Shown here: positions 9,011 through 17,943 of the stretch, piece by piece | Position numbering within the stretch: the first letter of the stretch is position 1 | How the letters are laid out: each line of letters opens with the position of its first letter | NCBI RefSeq assembly: GCF_010725485.1 | Contig: NZ_AP022598.1 | Location: 558,001 to 622,000, forward strand | DNA length: 64,000 nt | Reading direction: 5' to 3' | Origin: Mycolicibacterium parafortuitum | Lineage (GTDB): Bacteria > Actinomycetota > Actinomycetes > Mycobacteriales > Mycobacteriaceae | Made by a program: the position numbers and the translations under genes | Notes under the pieces: model-generated | Databases searched by the model: none | What the model saw: the letters and a program-made list of their open reading frames with translations, nothing else | What the model was told of the DNA's origin: nothing

Positions 9011-12000
9011 GGACTACGGCCAAGATGGTGGCCTGCTGCGTCTACGCCTGGTCGGCGACGTCTATCGGCTGCAACTGTTGCCACCAGGCTCACCAATGCT
9101 CACCATCCACACGCCGCCACCGGCTACTCCGATTCAGAACAAAACGGTGGCGGCGAAGGTTGCGCGACGCCGGACAGTTGATCGTCAATTCCACGCAGAC
9201 AACGAGTACGACTGGTCAGCCGGCGGCGGCAGAGCGATCGGCTTCCTCAGGGACGCACGGGTCCTGCTCAGTGACCAACTCAAGGCCGCAGGCTTCGACG
9301 ACCTCGAGTTGGTCGAGCTGCGGCTGCAAGGTGAAGAACTTGCCACGCTAGATGATTTCGAGGAACTGCTGGCCGTCGACGTCGCCAACGTCGACCGTAT
9401 GCCTCACCAGGAGGCCGTCGCCCGACATGCGTTATCGCGTCTGCGTGGTCGCGCTGTCCTCGCCGATGAGGTCGGTCTCGGTAAGACCATCGAAGCCGGC
9501 CTGGCGGTCAAGGAACTCACCCTGCGGGGTCTGGCGAAACGGGTGCTCATCCTGTGCCCCGCTCCGCTGCGCGAGCAATGGCGCGAGGAAATGCACCAGA
9601 AGTTCGACCTGAACTTCGAGGTAGCCCTCCGCGGCCCCGATGTTCATAAGCAGGACAAGCTGATCATGAGCCTGCAGCTCGGACTTCGGTCAGCTTCGAA
9701 GCTGACCGCGGAACCCTGGGACATCGTCATCGTCGACGAGGCGCACCGCGCCGCCGGTGCCGGTGCCCGGAAAACCCGCGAGTTCATCACCTCTCTCACG
9801 ACCACGTGTCGGTATGCCCTGTTCCTCACCGCCACCCCGGTTCAGAACGATCTGCTCGAGCTCTATCGGCTGGTCGAGCTGCTGCGCCCCGGCACCTTCA
9901 CGTCTGTTCAAGATTTCAAGCGGCAGTTCATGCGAGGATACGACCCACGCACCCCGAATGATCCTGCGGCACTGCGACGGTTGATCAGCAGCGCGATGAT
10001 CCGCACGACCCGCGCGCAGGCCGGGGTCGATCGTGTCACCCGCCGCGCCGTCGACGTGCCGGTGACGCTCGGGCCCCGCGAGCGTGAGCTCTACGCACTC
10101 TGCACGAACCTGCTGCGCAGCGTCATGACCGACCCCAGTGACACTATGCGCCGACGCAGCCTCGCACTCCGGCTCACGGCCAGCCCGTTCTCGATGGGGA
10201 CCACCGCGCTGAGGATGGCCGAGAGGCATCCCGACCCCAAGGTGCGGGCAGTCCTTACCGAAGTCGGCCACCTCGCGATGGACATCAACGATTCCGCACG
10301 TGAGAACACCGCCGTCGAAATCACCCACAAGTGGCTTAAGGAGCACGGCCGAGTCCTGATCTTTACCCAGCACACCGACACCGTGACTGGTCTCCTTCGC
10401 CGCATGGAGGTTGAGGGGATCACCGCGCGCTCGTTCCACGGGTCGATGTCTGCCGGGGAACGCGCGGCCACGATCGCCGCATTCCGGTCAGGCGAGGCAC
10501 CAGTGATGATCTCGACCGACGCGGGTGCCGAGGGCCAGAACCTCCAGTTCTGCAACTGCGTGCTCAACTTCGACTTGCCCTGGAATCCGATGCGGATCGA
10601 ACAGCGGATCGGGCGCGTCGACCGCCTCACCCAGCCCAAGAACGAGGTGTTCATCGCGAATCTGTACGCGCAGGGCACCATTGACGAGAGCGTGTATCGC
10701 CTGCTCGCCGAGAAGCTACGAATGTTCGAGCTGTTGTTCGGCCAGGTCACCACGATCCTCGGCGAACTCGACGATTCGAAGTCGGCCAGCTTCGAAACTC
10801 GAATTCTCGAAGCACTTTTCGCGGACAACGACAAGAAGATGCAGAACCTTCTGGGCCAACTCGGCACTGAGCTGGCACAGGCTCGCGAAAGCGCCTCCAC
10901 ACTCATCGCTGCCGACAGCGGCCTGAGCAACTGGATGGCCTCGGCGTTCGAGCATCGAAAGGGTCTGTCCAAGGCGGGATCCAGCGACCTGGCGCCGGAG
11001 GTGAGTGAACGCGCACGTATGCGGCAGCGTCGAGTTCAGACCTGGACCCGCAATGTCCTCAAAGCCCTTGGCGCGGAGTTACTGCACGACACCGGTGAGG
11101 GCGATGGGGCTTTCATCACCGCGCAGTTCGACGAAGAGTACGAACAGGAACTCGACGGCCGCACGCTGATGCACCTCGCATTCGACCGCATCGGCATGGA
11201 GCACCATCCGGATGCCGAGCTGTGCGCCGTCGGCTCACCGGTGTTCGACGAGATCCTCGGGTTGCTTCGCATGCGTGGCGATATGCACGCAACCGTGCCG
11301 GTGGTTCCGGACGACATCGGTGACAGCCCGCTCAATCGCGCTGCCAACGTGACGTTGTTGCGTAGGCGTCTTGTCCCCTCGGGTTCGTGGAGCGGGCAGG
11401 CAACGTTCCGTGCGGCGGTGGGTGAGAGCGAGACGACAGAGCATCTGCTGACGGCGGACATCAACGGTCACCACGAAGTGCGGCTGCCCCGCAGACCATT
11501 GCAGGACGGCGAAACCCTTCCCGCGGCATTCGGTACCCCGACCGAGGTGATCGCTGCGTTCGAGAAAGCGGCGACCAGTCAATTGGAGAAGCTGCGGCGC
11601 GACCTGTCGGAGAAGGTGGAAGCCGATCAGGCCGCTGAGCTGACACGCATCCGTACCGGATACACCGCGCAGATTTACGAAGCCTCCTACGAGGACAGTG
11701 TCCGTCTGCAGCGCGCGTTGGATTCGGAAGAGAAGCGCCTCAGCCGGGTTCCGGACGTGCGTGCTCGGGCCAAGATGCTCGCACTCACCCTCGATGAAGA
11801 TGACTGGCTGGTAGAGGAAACCTGGACCGGCCCCAACGACTCGGAAGCCACTTTGACCTACGAGTGGGAGGATCCGGAGCCGCCGCTGGTCGAAAGCGAT
11901 GCGTCCGGTGACCCGATCGAGGTGCTGGCGTTGTGCTCGGACTCGCATTGCGTCGACGAATCGGAGACGCAGCAGTGCGAGTCGTGTGATCACGTGCTCT

Positions 12001-15000
12001 GCAGGGCCTGCGGTGAAGATGCCGTGTTCGCCGACTGCCCGGTCTGCGGGCTGGCTAGCTGTGGTGCCTGCCGTGCTGCCGGCGGCGGACTATGCCGCGG
12101 GTGCGCATCCCCGCAGCGGGTGCCTGAGTTGGACAGTGAATTCGTGATCGGTTGGCGTTTGAACGGCGGAGCTACCCTGCTGGTCGGCAACCGCGTTGCT
12201 GAACTGCACCGGCCGGACGGATCGGCGCACACTGTCGTCCGCAACGAGGACATCGATGACCCGAACCGGAAGCGGATGCGGTCATACGCCTTGAGAAACG
12301 GACTGCCACTCGACTGCGGCCTCGTGCTACGCAAGCTCACTGGGCGTCGCGATGCAGAGGACGGCACCCGTGCGCGGCTCAGTTCGACATCAGCAGTTGA
12401 GACAGAGTTCAGTATCGCGGCGGCGCCGGGCTCGGCCATTGATGCTGCAGCAGTCACCGACATTCCCAAGCTCGACGAAGCAAATGTAACGTCCGAACGC
12501 GCAATGAGTTTAGGGAAGCTGCTGAACAAACTCCGGTCGGACGCACCACCCCCGGCGCCGCCCACGGTGATGGTCACACGCCGCTCCAGCTTCACGGACA
12601 TCTACCTCGAAGCAGACGGTCTCGCCAAAGAGATATCCATGGTCGAGGATGACGGCAGCATCTCCGTGGCCGATCGCCAGTTCGAACCGATCCAGTGGAC
12701 GAACTCAACCCTCGACAGTCCAACAATCGGCCAAGCAGTCCTCGATGGGACACAAATTTCGCTGCAGGCTCGAAATGAGGCGGTTCTTGTTTCTTTGTCG
12801 GCAGAGGGGAAGGCACGGCCCGATAGATGGGCCGCATACCCCGATGGCAGGAACGTTGCTTACGAGATCTCCTGCTTCGACTACCTCAACTCGATCAAGA
12901 TGCCCGGTGGAAGACTCGGCAAGCGCAGCAACGAAGTAACGTCCATCACTGAGCCGTTCCCTTCGCCGAGCGAGTGCAGTCTTGTCGAACGTGAGATTCA
13001 CACCGTCGCGGAACCTGTCGACTTGGCGCCCGGATTCGAACTTGAATCACCTGACGATGAATCATTGAGCAGACTCGGACTCCATCCGAATCGCGCACTC
13101 GCAAAGGCGACTCACCCATTACCGACAGAATTGAGTTCCGCACTTCTGGCTAAAGCGAAGCGCCCCTTCACTGCGTCACTGCGCAACGGGTTGGAAGTCA
13201 AGGAAATGTGGCGTGGGCACGGCACCGCCGTCCATACGTACCGGACCTTCGACGGCAAGCCGCGCAGCCCACTGGGCCTGCCGGATAACGACTTCGGTGT
13301 CTGCCGCGATGGCCACTTCTACCCGGGCGGCACCGCGGCGCTGTGCCGCTCGTGTCATTCCTGGGCGTGCCCGTCCTGCGATGAGCTGGAGCAGCAAGCG
13401 CTGTCGGACTGCCCCGGATGCTCCGCTGCGGTCTGTCGCCGTTGCCTCGCTACCGGGTATACCGTGTCGGACACTGCCTGCGTGTTGTGCGGAGATCATT
13501 CATGCGCAGACTGCGGACGTGATCCCGAAGTCACTGCGTGCCCGATGTGTGACCGAACGGTGTGTGGCAACTGCCGGATTGAGGACACATGTCCTGCCTG
13601 CGCGCGCCTCGATGCCCCTGCCGATGACCAGCGTGCATCGCTTCCCTCCTTGCTGGCCCTGTCGGGCGTCGACCTCCGTATCGCCTCCGACACCGATGCC
13701 GATGTCGTCCTCATCAAGCGCGGTGACCTCTGCGAACAGGCCATTGTCCGCAACAACTCTGTCGATTCCTGGAAAGTATTCGGCAAGGGCACTCTTGACA
13801 ACGCTGACCGATTGGCCTTGGCAGCGAGCGGCATCCTGAACGCCCCGGTCGTGCCCAAAGTGCAAAACCTCGAACCCGAAGCTCCCCTCGACGTGATGCG
13901 CTTTGTCGTCAGTTCCGAGCGCACGTATCGGCCGGTTTGGTCGGTCGACGCGTTGCAGGCATCGGGTACTGGAACCCAGGAATTCGATAGCCCCGTGGGG
14001 GATCTGATCCGCATCATCTCTTCAGAGTTTCCGCCGTCGAGGCAAGAGCCGACTCCGACGCCCGCCACGCCGCCACGGTTGGCTCGCGAATTCGCGGCCA
14101 TGCCAACGACGCCGCCTTCCAACCTCGAGATCTCGTGGAAACGCTTCGGCTACACCATCGGCGTCTCCACCCAAGGCCTGTGCCGAACCATCGTCGAACA
14201 CTCGGTAGCCCAGGAATCGACCGCAGAATGGGCATCAACAACGGCCATGCCGCAATGGATCCGCGACGACTGGGAGCCGCTCCCCGCGGTCCGGGCCCTC
14301 GCAATCAGCTACGGCACACCGATGGCCGAGGCCGCGATCGTCGAGTTGGCATCGCTGACTGCGCTTGGTATCCGTATCGGAGATCAGGCTACCTGGTATG
14401 CGATTAGCGGATCCGAGAGTGCGCCCGCAGCAACGGCTTTGTCTCGGTGGCTGGGCTTGGGTGATGCTGACGCGGTCAGCGTGTTCACTGACCCGCATCA
14501 GGTACGACTGTCCACCGTGACCAATGCAGTGCAGTCCTCCGTGACGGTAGATCCGATCGGCGCACTGAATAGTGCCCCCAGAGGTGGTACCGATGTGTCG
14601 GGGGCTGCGCGTGTGGCGTGGAACCCGCCGGTCGAGGTTAGGACACCGCAGCTGGCAAAGCTTCCCGATCGGGTCCGGATCAACCTGGCTCAGGCTTTCC
14701 AGCCGACGACCACTGGGAACCAGTTGGAGATCGGCGCACGCGTCGAGCAGCTCGTCACCGTCGAGGACGGTCACGACTGGCTGTACGAACGCACCCTAGC
14801 CGCCGGGCAGACGGAGGCCCGGCGAGTGAATGCCAGCACGGGGTACCTGTTCGATTCCGGCGCGATCGACCGAGAGGGCCACTTCGGCACAACCTTCGAG
14901 TCCTGCAGCTACTGCGGCGGTACGACCTGCGCCGTGTGTCTCGACAAAGCTGTTGCATGCGACAGTTGCGGGATCAACATCTGCAAGGGCTGCGTAAGCG

Positions 15001-15251
15001 AGCCGCACGCCAACCTCTGGCTATGCCCGGCGTGCACTGCGATGCGCCCTCCGACGCGCAGTGAGGCTCGCGAGCACGGCCGGCTTCTGTCAACGCGACG
15101 GATGCTAATCGGCACCGACACGCAGCACACGGTGGTCGTCGAACGGTCCAAGAACCACTGGACACGCAAGACATCCGACGGCGATAACCAGGTGATCGCG
15201 AGTCCATCCGTCAACGCTTTCCTGGATGATCGTCTGACCGCCAATAAGTGA
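8985..15251 (+). CDS. Giant SNF2/RapA-type helicase with three Cys-rich arrays (main part of the gene interrupted by the IS)
   Basis: The native gene is 6404-6601 joined to 9015-15251, about 2144 aa. The remaining 2088-aa ORF opens at a GTG inside the IS end, so it lacks the native first 66 residues. In native numbering the SNF2 ATPase is at ~190-620: Walker A ADEVGLGKT (~215), DEAH (~306), LTATPVQND, and helicase-C motif IEQRIGRVDR (~600). This resembles RapA and the DISARM DrmD class. Three clusters of CxxC pairs follow, at ~1039-1100, ~1494-1598 and ~2029-2075, resembling treble-clef/RING-type zinc modules separated by long unrecognised regions. The ATPase suggests movement or remodelling on DNA or RNA; the zinc arrays suggest binding or partner docking (inference). 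Expression would depend on transcription and initiation through the IS end. Confidence 0.85.
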   Translation: MGKFSERGQDYGQDGGLLRLRLVGDVYRLQLLPPGSPMLTIHTPPPATPIQNKTVAAKVARRRTVDRQFHADNEYDWSAGGGRAIGFLRDARVLLSDQLKAAGFDDLELVELRLQGEELATLDDFEELLAVDVANVDRMPHQEAVARHALSRLRGRAVLADEVGLGKTIEAGLAVKELTLRGLAKRVLILCPAPLREQWREEMHQKFDLNFEVALRGPDVHKQDKLIMSLQLGLRSASKLTAEPWDIVIVDEAHRAAGAGARKTREFITSLTTTCRYALFLTATPVQNDLLELYRLVELLRPGTFTSVQDFKRQFMRGYDPRTPNDPAALRRLISSAMIRTTRAQAGVDRVTRRAVDVPVTLGPRERELYALCTNLLRSVMTDPSDTMRRRSLALRLTASPFSMGTTALRMAERHPDPKVRAVLTEVGHLAMDINDSARENTAVEITHKWLKEHGRVLIFTQHTDTVTGLLRRMEVEGITARSFHGSMSAGERAATIAAFRSGEAPVMISTDAGAEGQNLQFCNCVLNFDLPWNPMRIEQRIGRVDRLTQPKNEVFIANLYAQGTIDESVYRLLAEKLRMFELLFGQVTTILGELDDSKSASFETRILEALFADNDKKMQNLLGQLGTELAQARESASTLIAADSGLSNWMASAFEHRKGLSKAGSSDLAPEVSERARMRQRRVQTWTRNVLKALGAELLHDTGEGDGAFITAQFDEEYEQELDGRTLMHLAFDRIGMEHHPDAELCAVGSPVFDEILGLLRMRGDMHATVPVVPDDIGDSPLNRAANVTLLRRRLVPSGSWSGQATFRAAVGESETTEHLLTADINGHHEVRLPRRPLQDGETLPAAFGTPTEVIAAFEKAATSQLEKLRRDLSEKVEADQAAELTRIRTGYTAQIYEASYEDSVRLQRALDSEEKRLSRVPDVRARAKMLALTLDEDDWLVEETWTGPNDSEATLTYEWEDPEPPLVESDASGDPIEVLALCSDSHCVDESETQQCESCDHVLCRACGEDAVFADCPVCGLASCGACRAAGGGLCRGCASPQRVPELDSEFVIGWRLNGGATLLVGNRVAELHRPDGSAHTVVRNEDIDDPNRKRMRSYALRNGLPLDCGLVLRKLTGRRDAEDGTRARLSSTSAVETEFSIAAAPGSAIDAAAVTDIPKLDEANVTSERAMSLGKLLNKLRSDAPPPAPPTVMVTRRSSFTDIYLEADGLAKEISMVEDDGSISVADRQFEPIQWTNSTLDSPTIGQAVLDGTQISLQARNEAVLVSLSAEGKARPDRWAAYPDGRNVAYEISCFDYLNSIKMPGGRLGKRSNEVTSITEPFPSPSECSLVEREIHTVAEPVDLAPGFELESPDDESLSRLGLHPNRALAKATHPLPTELSSALLAKAKRPFTASLRNGLEVKEMWRGHGTAVHTYRTFDGKPRSPLGLPDNDFGVCRDGHFYPGGTAALCRSCHSWACPSCDELEQQALSDCPGCSAAVCRRCLATGYTVSDTACVLCGDHSCADCGRDPEVTACPMCDRTVCGNCRIEDTCPACARLDAPADDQRASLPSLLALSGVDLRIASDTDADVVLIKRGDLCEQAIVRNNSVDSWKVFGKGTLDNADRLALAASGILNAPVVPKVQNLEPEAPLDVMRFVVSSERTYRPVWSVDALQASGTGTQEFDSPVGDLIRIISSEFPPSRQEPTPTPATPPRLAREFAAMPTTPPSNLEISWKRFGYTIGVSTQGLCRTIVEHSVAQESTAEWASTTAMPQWIRDDWEPLPAVRALAISYGTPMAEAAIVELASLTALGIRIGDQATWYAISGSESAPAATALSRWLGLGDADAVSVFTDPHQVRLSTVTNAVQSSVTVDPIGALNSAPRGGTDVSGAARVAWNPPVEVRTPQLAKLPDRVRINLAQAFQPTTTGNQLEIGARVEQLVTVEDGHDWLYERTLAAGQTEARRVNASTGYLFDSGAIDREGHFGTTFESCSYCGGTTCAVCLDKAVACDSCGINICKGCVSEPHANLWLCPACTAMRPPTRSEAREHGRLLSTRRMLIGTDTQHTVVVERSKNHWTRKTSDGDNQVIASPSVNAFLDDRLTANK
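9011..9014. repeat. Target site duplication GGAC, right copy
   Basis: This is the second copy of the GGAC duplication. Removing the element together with this copy rejoins the helicase gene in frame. Confidence 0.85.
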
Positions 15252-15263
15252 GCCAATAAGTGA
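15240..15263 (+). repeat. 12-bp tandem duplication at the helicase stop codon
   Basis: GCCAATAAGTGA occurs twice in direct tandem (15240-15251 and 15252-15263). The first copy contains the stop TGA; the second copy follows immediately. It looks like a replication-slippage duplication that doubles the 3' end without altering the protein. Confidence 0.9.
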
Positions 15264-16082
15264 ACGGGTCTTCTGCACGGATAGGTGACATCTGAGTCGG
15301 CCTGCCCGGATCGCCGTCGAGCGCCAACTCAACGCAACCCATCGCGCCTGCGATAGGCGTACTCGCCGACCGTCGAGCCGCCGAGTACACGACACTCCCG
15401 CGGTGTGTATTTTCACCGGCATGATTCCCAACTGGACCGTGGAGCGGTGCATGGCGCCAGGTCCTGCCTGGTGAGACCAAGCGGAGCGCCTGGCTCAGGC
15501 AGTGGGTGCCAGTGCAGCGCTGCGGCTACAGCCCCAGGTCGCTGATCAGATTCGCCCGCTCGCGCATCGGATCGCAGATCGTCCTCAGGGTCGTCCTCAT
15601 CCACAGCCGGTTGTCCCTTCCACAGTCTCCGATGCTTGTCCTGCTCCACCTCCGTCGCTTCCTCGGCGGCCGTGTCGTCGCTGGTCTTCGCCATCGGCTT
15701 GGGGTTCCGGGTCCGCGCCGCCGAGTGCCACTCCGCGGCGGATGGCCTGGCGTCGGCGATCGGGGCGCACAACAACATCACCCCCGACGATGCCGCCGCG
15801 ATAAACGCCGCATCCAGGTCGCCGGCCTGCTATTTCCCCATGAATGGCCCCGCTTGGCGGTGAGAGATTCCTAGAGCGCTGCGACCCGGAGCACAAGGGC
15901 TGCGGAGGTCGGTATTACCTTGGTTCGCCACGCCGGATTCGGGATTGTCATCGTCACGCCTGGAGCACAGGCGTTGGCGGGTGAATGAGACGGCCGCGAC
16001 GGCTGAGGGGTGAAATAAGTGACTCGACCCCTGTCGCACCGCTCATAGACTCGATTCGACCGAATGCCGATTCGAGGAAGTC
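15252..16082. other. Gap of ~830 bp between the helicase and the WXG100 operon; no convincing gene
   Basis: Several short frames overlap on both strands and none resembles a family I recognise. An ATG at 15421 opens MIPNWTVERCMAPGPAW then stops. A 75-aa plus-strand frame (15636-15863) overlaps the minus-strand frame listed separately. The mosaic of short open pieces suggests decayed sequence at the edge of the accessory island. The last ~60 bases hold the GAGGAAG ribosome site of the first WXG100 gene. Confidence 0.4.
15413..15694 (-). CDS. Possible small acidic ORF, unknown function
   Basis: A 93-aa frame begins MAKTSDDTAAEEATEVEQ and has a charged, acidic N-terminal half and a Pro-rich tail. 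The composition is protein-like, but there is no recognised domain, and it lies between a tandem duplication and other competing frames. It may be a remnant or spurious. Confidence 0.2.
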   Translation of the reverse strand: MAKTSDDTAAEEATEVEQDKHRRLWKGQPAVDEDDPEDDLRSDARAGESDQRPGAVAAALHWHPLPEPGAPLGLTRQDLAPCTAPRSSWESCR

Positions 16083-16394
16083 ATGAGCCACCTGAAGGTG
16101 GACCCCGACGTCGCGTTCAGCACGTCGCGGTCAGTGATCAACGAAGCCGTGGAATTGCACGAGCAACTCGCCGGGCTGCAGCGCGATTGGGACAACCTGT
16201 CGCGCAGTTGGTCGGGCGCGGCATCGGCCGCGTACACACCGCTGTGGGAGGAATGGCTTGAGGGGGCGAATTCCCTTGTGGGCACCCTCGAAGACCTGTC
16301 CAGCAAGGTCGCCGCTGCCGCAGCCGAGTACGTAGACCGAGACGGTGGGGTGGCCGAATCGATCGATTCTGCCGCAGTCAATCTGGAGCTCTGA
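16083..16394 (+). CDS. WXG100-family protein (ESX substrate/partner), first copy
   Basis: This 103-aa protein has a WSG turn (SWSGAASAAY) at ~40-49 between two predicted helices, as in ESAT-6/CFP-10 proteins of type VII secretion. GAGGAAG precedes the ATG. The stop and the next ATG overlap by one base (TGATG). The following WXG100 and toxin genes suggest it is a secretion chaperone or co-substrate for the toxin; that role is inference from context. Confidence 0.85.
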   Translation: MSHLKVDPDVAFSTSRSVINEAVELHEQLAGLQRDWDNLSRSWSGAASAAYTPLWEEWLEGANSLVGTLEDLSSKVAAAAAEYVDRDGGVAESIDSAAVNLEL

Positions 16395-16678
16395 TGCGCT
16401 ACAGCGTCGAACTCGGGGAGTTGCTAGCGTTTGTCGACCGCCTCCAGGCGTTCGAACAGCACGCGGAAACCGTCCTGACCCGCGTAGACGGCCAGGTCGC
16501 CGACCTTCACCACACATGGTCAGGCGCCGCAGCGGCCGCACACCGCTCACGTCATAACGAATGGATGGCAGCAGCCACCCAGATGCGGGAAGCGCTGGCC
16601 GAGCTCCGTGCCACAGCCAACCGGGCGCACCTGAACTACACCGGCGCCGCGCAGCTGAATCTCGACATGCTGCGATGA
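16394..16678 (+). CDS. WXG100-family protein, second copy
   Basis: This 94-aa protein has the WSG motif (HTWSGAAAAAH) at ~40-50 and two helical halves, consistent with a WXG100 fold. It probably forms a heterodimer with the product of the preceding gene. Its stop overlaps the ATG of the toxin gene by 4 bp (ATGA), so the three genes form a tightly coupled operon. Confidence 0.87.
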   Translation: MRYSVELGELLAFVDRLQAFEQHAETVLTRVDGQVADLHHTWSGAAAAAHRSRHNEWMAAATQMREALAELRATANRAHLNYTGAAQLNLDMLR

Positions 16679-17943
16679 CGGTTCAAGAGGTCGACCCGCA
16701 GACGTTCTACGCGGTCGGGCAGGGTTTGTTCGAGAAGGCCGGCAAGCTCTACGACGCCTTCAACGTCAACATCGCGATCCTCGGCGAAACCGCGGCGATG
16801 GCAGGAACCGACGACACCGGTACCGCATGGGCAGCCTCGTACGACCAGCGCGTAAGCGAAATCCTCGCTGCAGTTAACGATCTCACGCGTGCGATGGAAA
16901 ATTACGGTGGCGTCGTCATCCAGGCCGGGCACAACCACGCGCTGGCCGAGCACAACGCCACACCGGGCAACAACGGTCCCGCCCCAGTGAAGCCGCCTGA
17001 GCCCGTGAGCTCGGCCGGCATTTTGACCGCGCCACCCTCTGCCGGGGGGCCCGGTTCCGGCCTGCTCGACAATGTCGGTTTGATGCAGCAGGTCGGTGTT
17101 CCCGTCCCGGACGGTGACACCGACAAGGTGTCCACGGCTGCGGACGCGTGGGACCGCCTCGCCGCGGTGTACCAGACAACGACCGTCGCCGAGGGCCTGG
17201 GAGTGGACGCGCGCGCGTTTCGGGACACACGGTCGCCGGAGATCGAATACATCGTGCGCGACCTGGAGGAACTGCGAGACGCCACGTCAGCAGTGCTGGA
17301 CGGTTGCGCCGAACTGGCCCAATCGTGCCAGGAGTACCGAACCGCGCTCGCGGATCTGCGGACCACTCTTGAAGGGATTCTGGAGGACCTCGCGGTCGAG
17401 CTGGCCGCGACGGCAGCCATCGGCATCGCGGCCTCGTTTGTCTCGTTCGGTGCCGGGGCGGTCGCCGCGACGGCTAAGGCCGCGCATTCGGTCACCAAGT
17501 TCGCCCGCATCATCGCCGAAGCCATTGGCGCTTGGAAGATCTCAAGAAACTTCAGCAAGGGTGTCAAAAGTGCCCACGACATCGCCGGCGTGCGAACCAA
17601 GCTTCAGCGCATCAAGAACCTGGGACGCAAGAGCAAGTCCGAGGAGAAGCCCCCCGTACCGACACCTCCCCCCTCTCCCCCGGGTGTGCCTGCGGGCTGG
17701 ACGGCACGGCCCGCTGACAACGGCATGGGCACCGTCTATCAGCAGCCGGGATCGTTAGGAAATAGCAATTCAGTGCGAGTAATGGAGCCTGGGGCCGATC
17801 CTCGATACCCCAACGGCTATGTGAAGTTCACCAATGGGCACAATCAGCCAATAAATATCGATGGAAAGCCTGGGACACGGGCTGAAACCCACCTCCCCCG
17901 AGGTCCCGACGGCACATACCCGATCCCGAAAGGCTGGCCGTGA
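16675..17943 (+). CDS. Polymorphic toxin with T7SS-type N-terminus and a C-terminal toxin-like tip
   Basis: Translation from ATG 16675 gives 422 aa. Residues ~1-100 form an all-helical WXG/LXG-like targeting region (FYAVGQGLFEKAGKLYDAF). Residues ~170-260 are helical, followed by an Ala/Gly-rich hydrophobic stretch (ATAAIGIAASFVSFGAGAV, ~245-265), a basic segment and a Pro-rich hinge (VPTPPPSPPGVP). The last ~80 residues (from GWTARPADNG to PIPKGWP) are a compact tip with HLPRGPDGTYPIP near the end, the modular layout of secreted polymorphic toxins. I cannot assign the tip's activity; a nuclease is a guess. The gene is followed, with a 1-bp overlap, by an immunity-like gene. Confidence 0.75.
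   Translation: MTVQEVDPQTFYAVGQGLFEKAGKLYDAFNVNIAILGETAAMAGTDDTGTAWAASYDQRVSEILAAVNDLTRAMENYGGVVIQAGHNHALAEHNATPGNNGPAPVKPPEPVSSAGILTAPPSAGGPGSGLLDNVGLMQQVGVPVPDGDTDKVSTAADAWDRLAAVYQTTTVAEGLGVDARAFRDTRSPEIEYIVRDLEELRDATSAVLDGCAELAQSCQEYRTALADLRTTLEGILEDLAVELAATAAIGIAASFVSFGAGAVAATAKAAHSVTKFARIIAEAIGAWKISRNFSKGVKSAHDIAGVRTKLQRIKNLGRKSKSEEKPPVPTPPPSPPGVPAGWTARPADNGMGTVYQQPGSLGNSNSVRVMEPGADPRYPNGYVKFTNGHNQPINIDGKPGTRAETHLPRGPDGTYPIPKGWP

Noticed and set aside
1..15251. Calling the island a DISARM system
   Set aside because: SNF2 and PLD components recall DrmD and DrmC, but no DrmA, DrmB or methyltransferase is visible and the DEDDh-DinG-RecQ fusion is not a DISARM part. The unseen left flank could change this.
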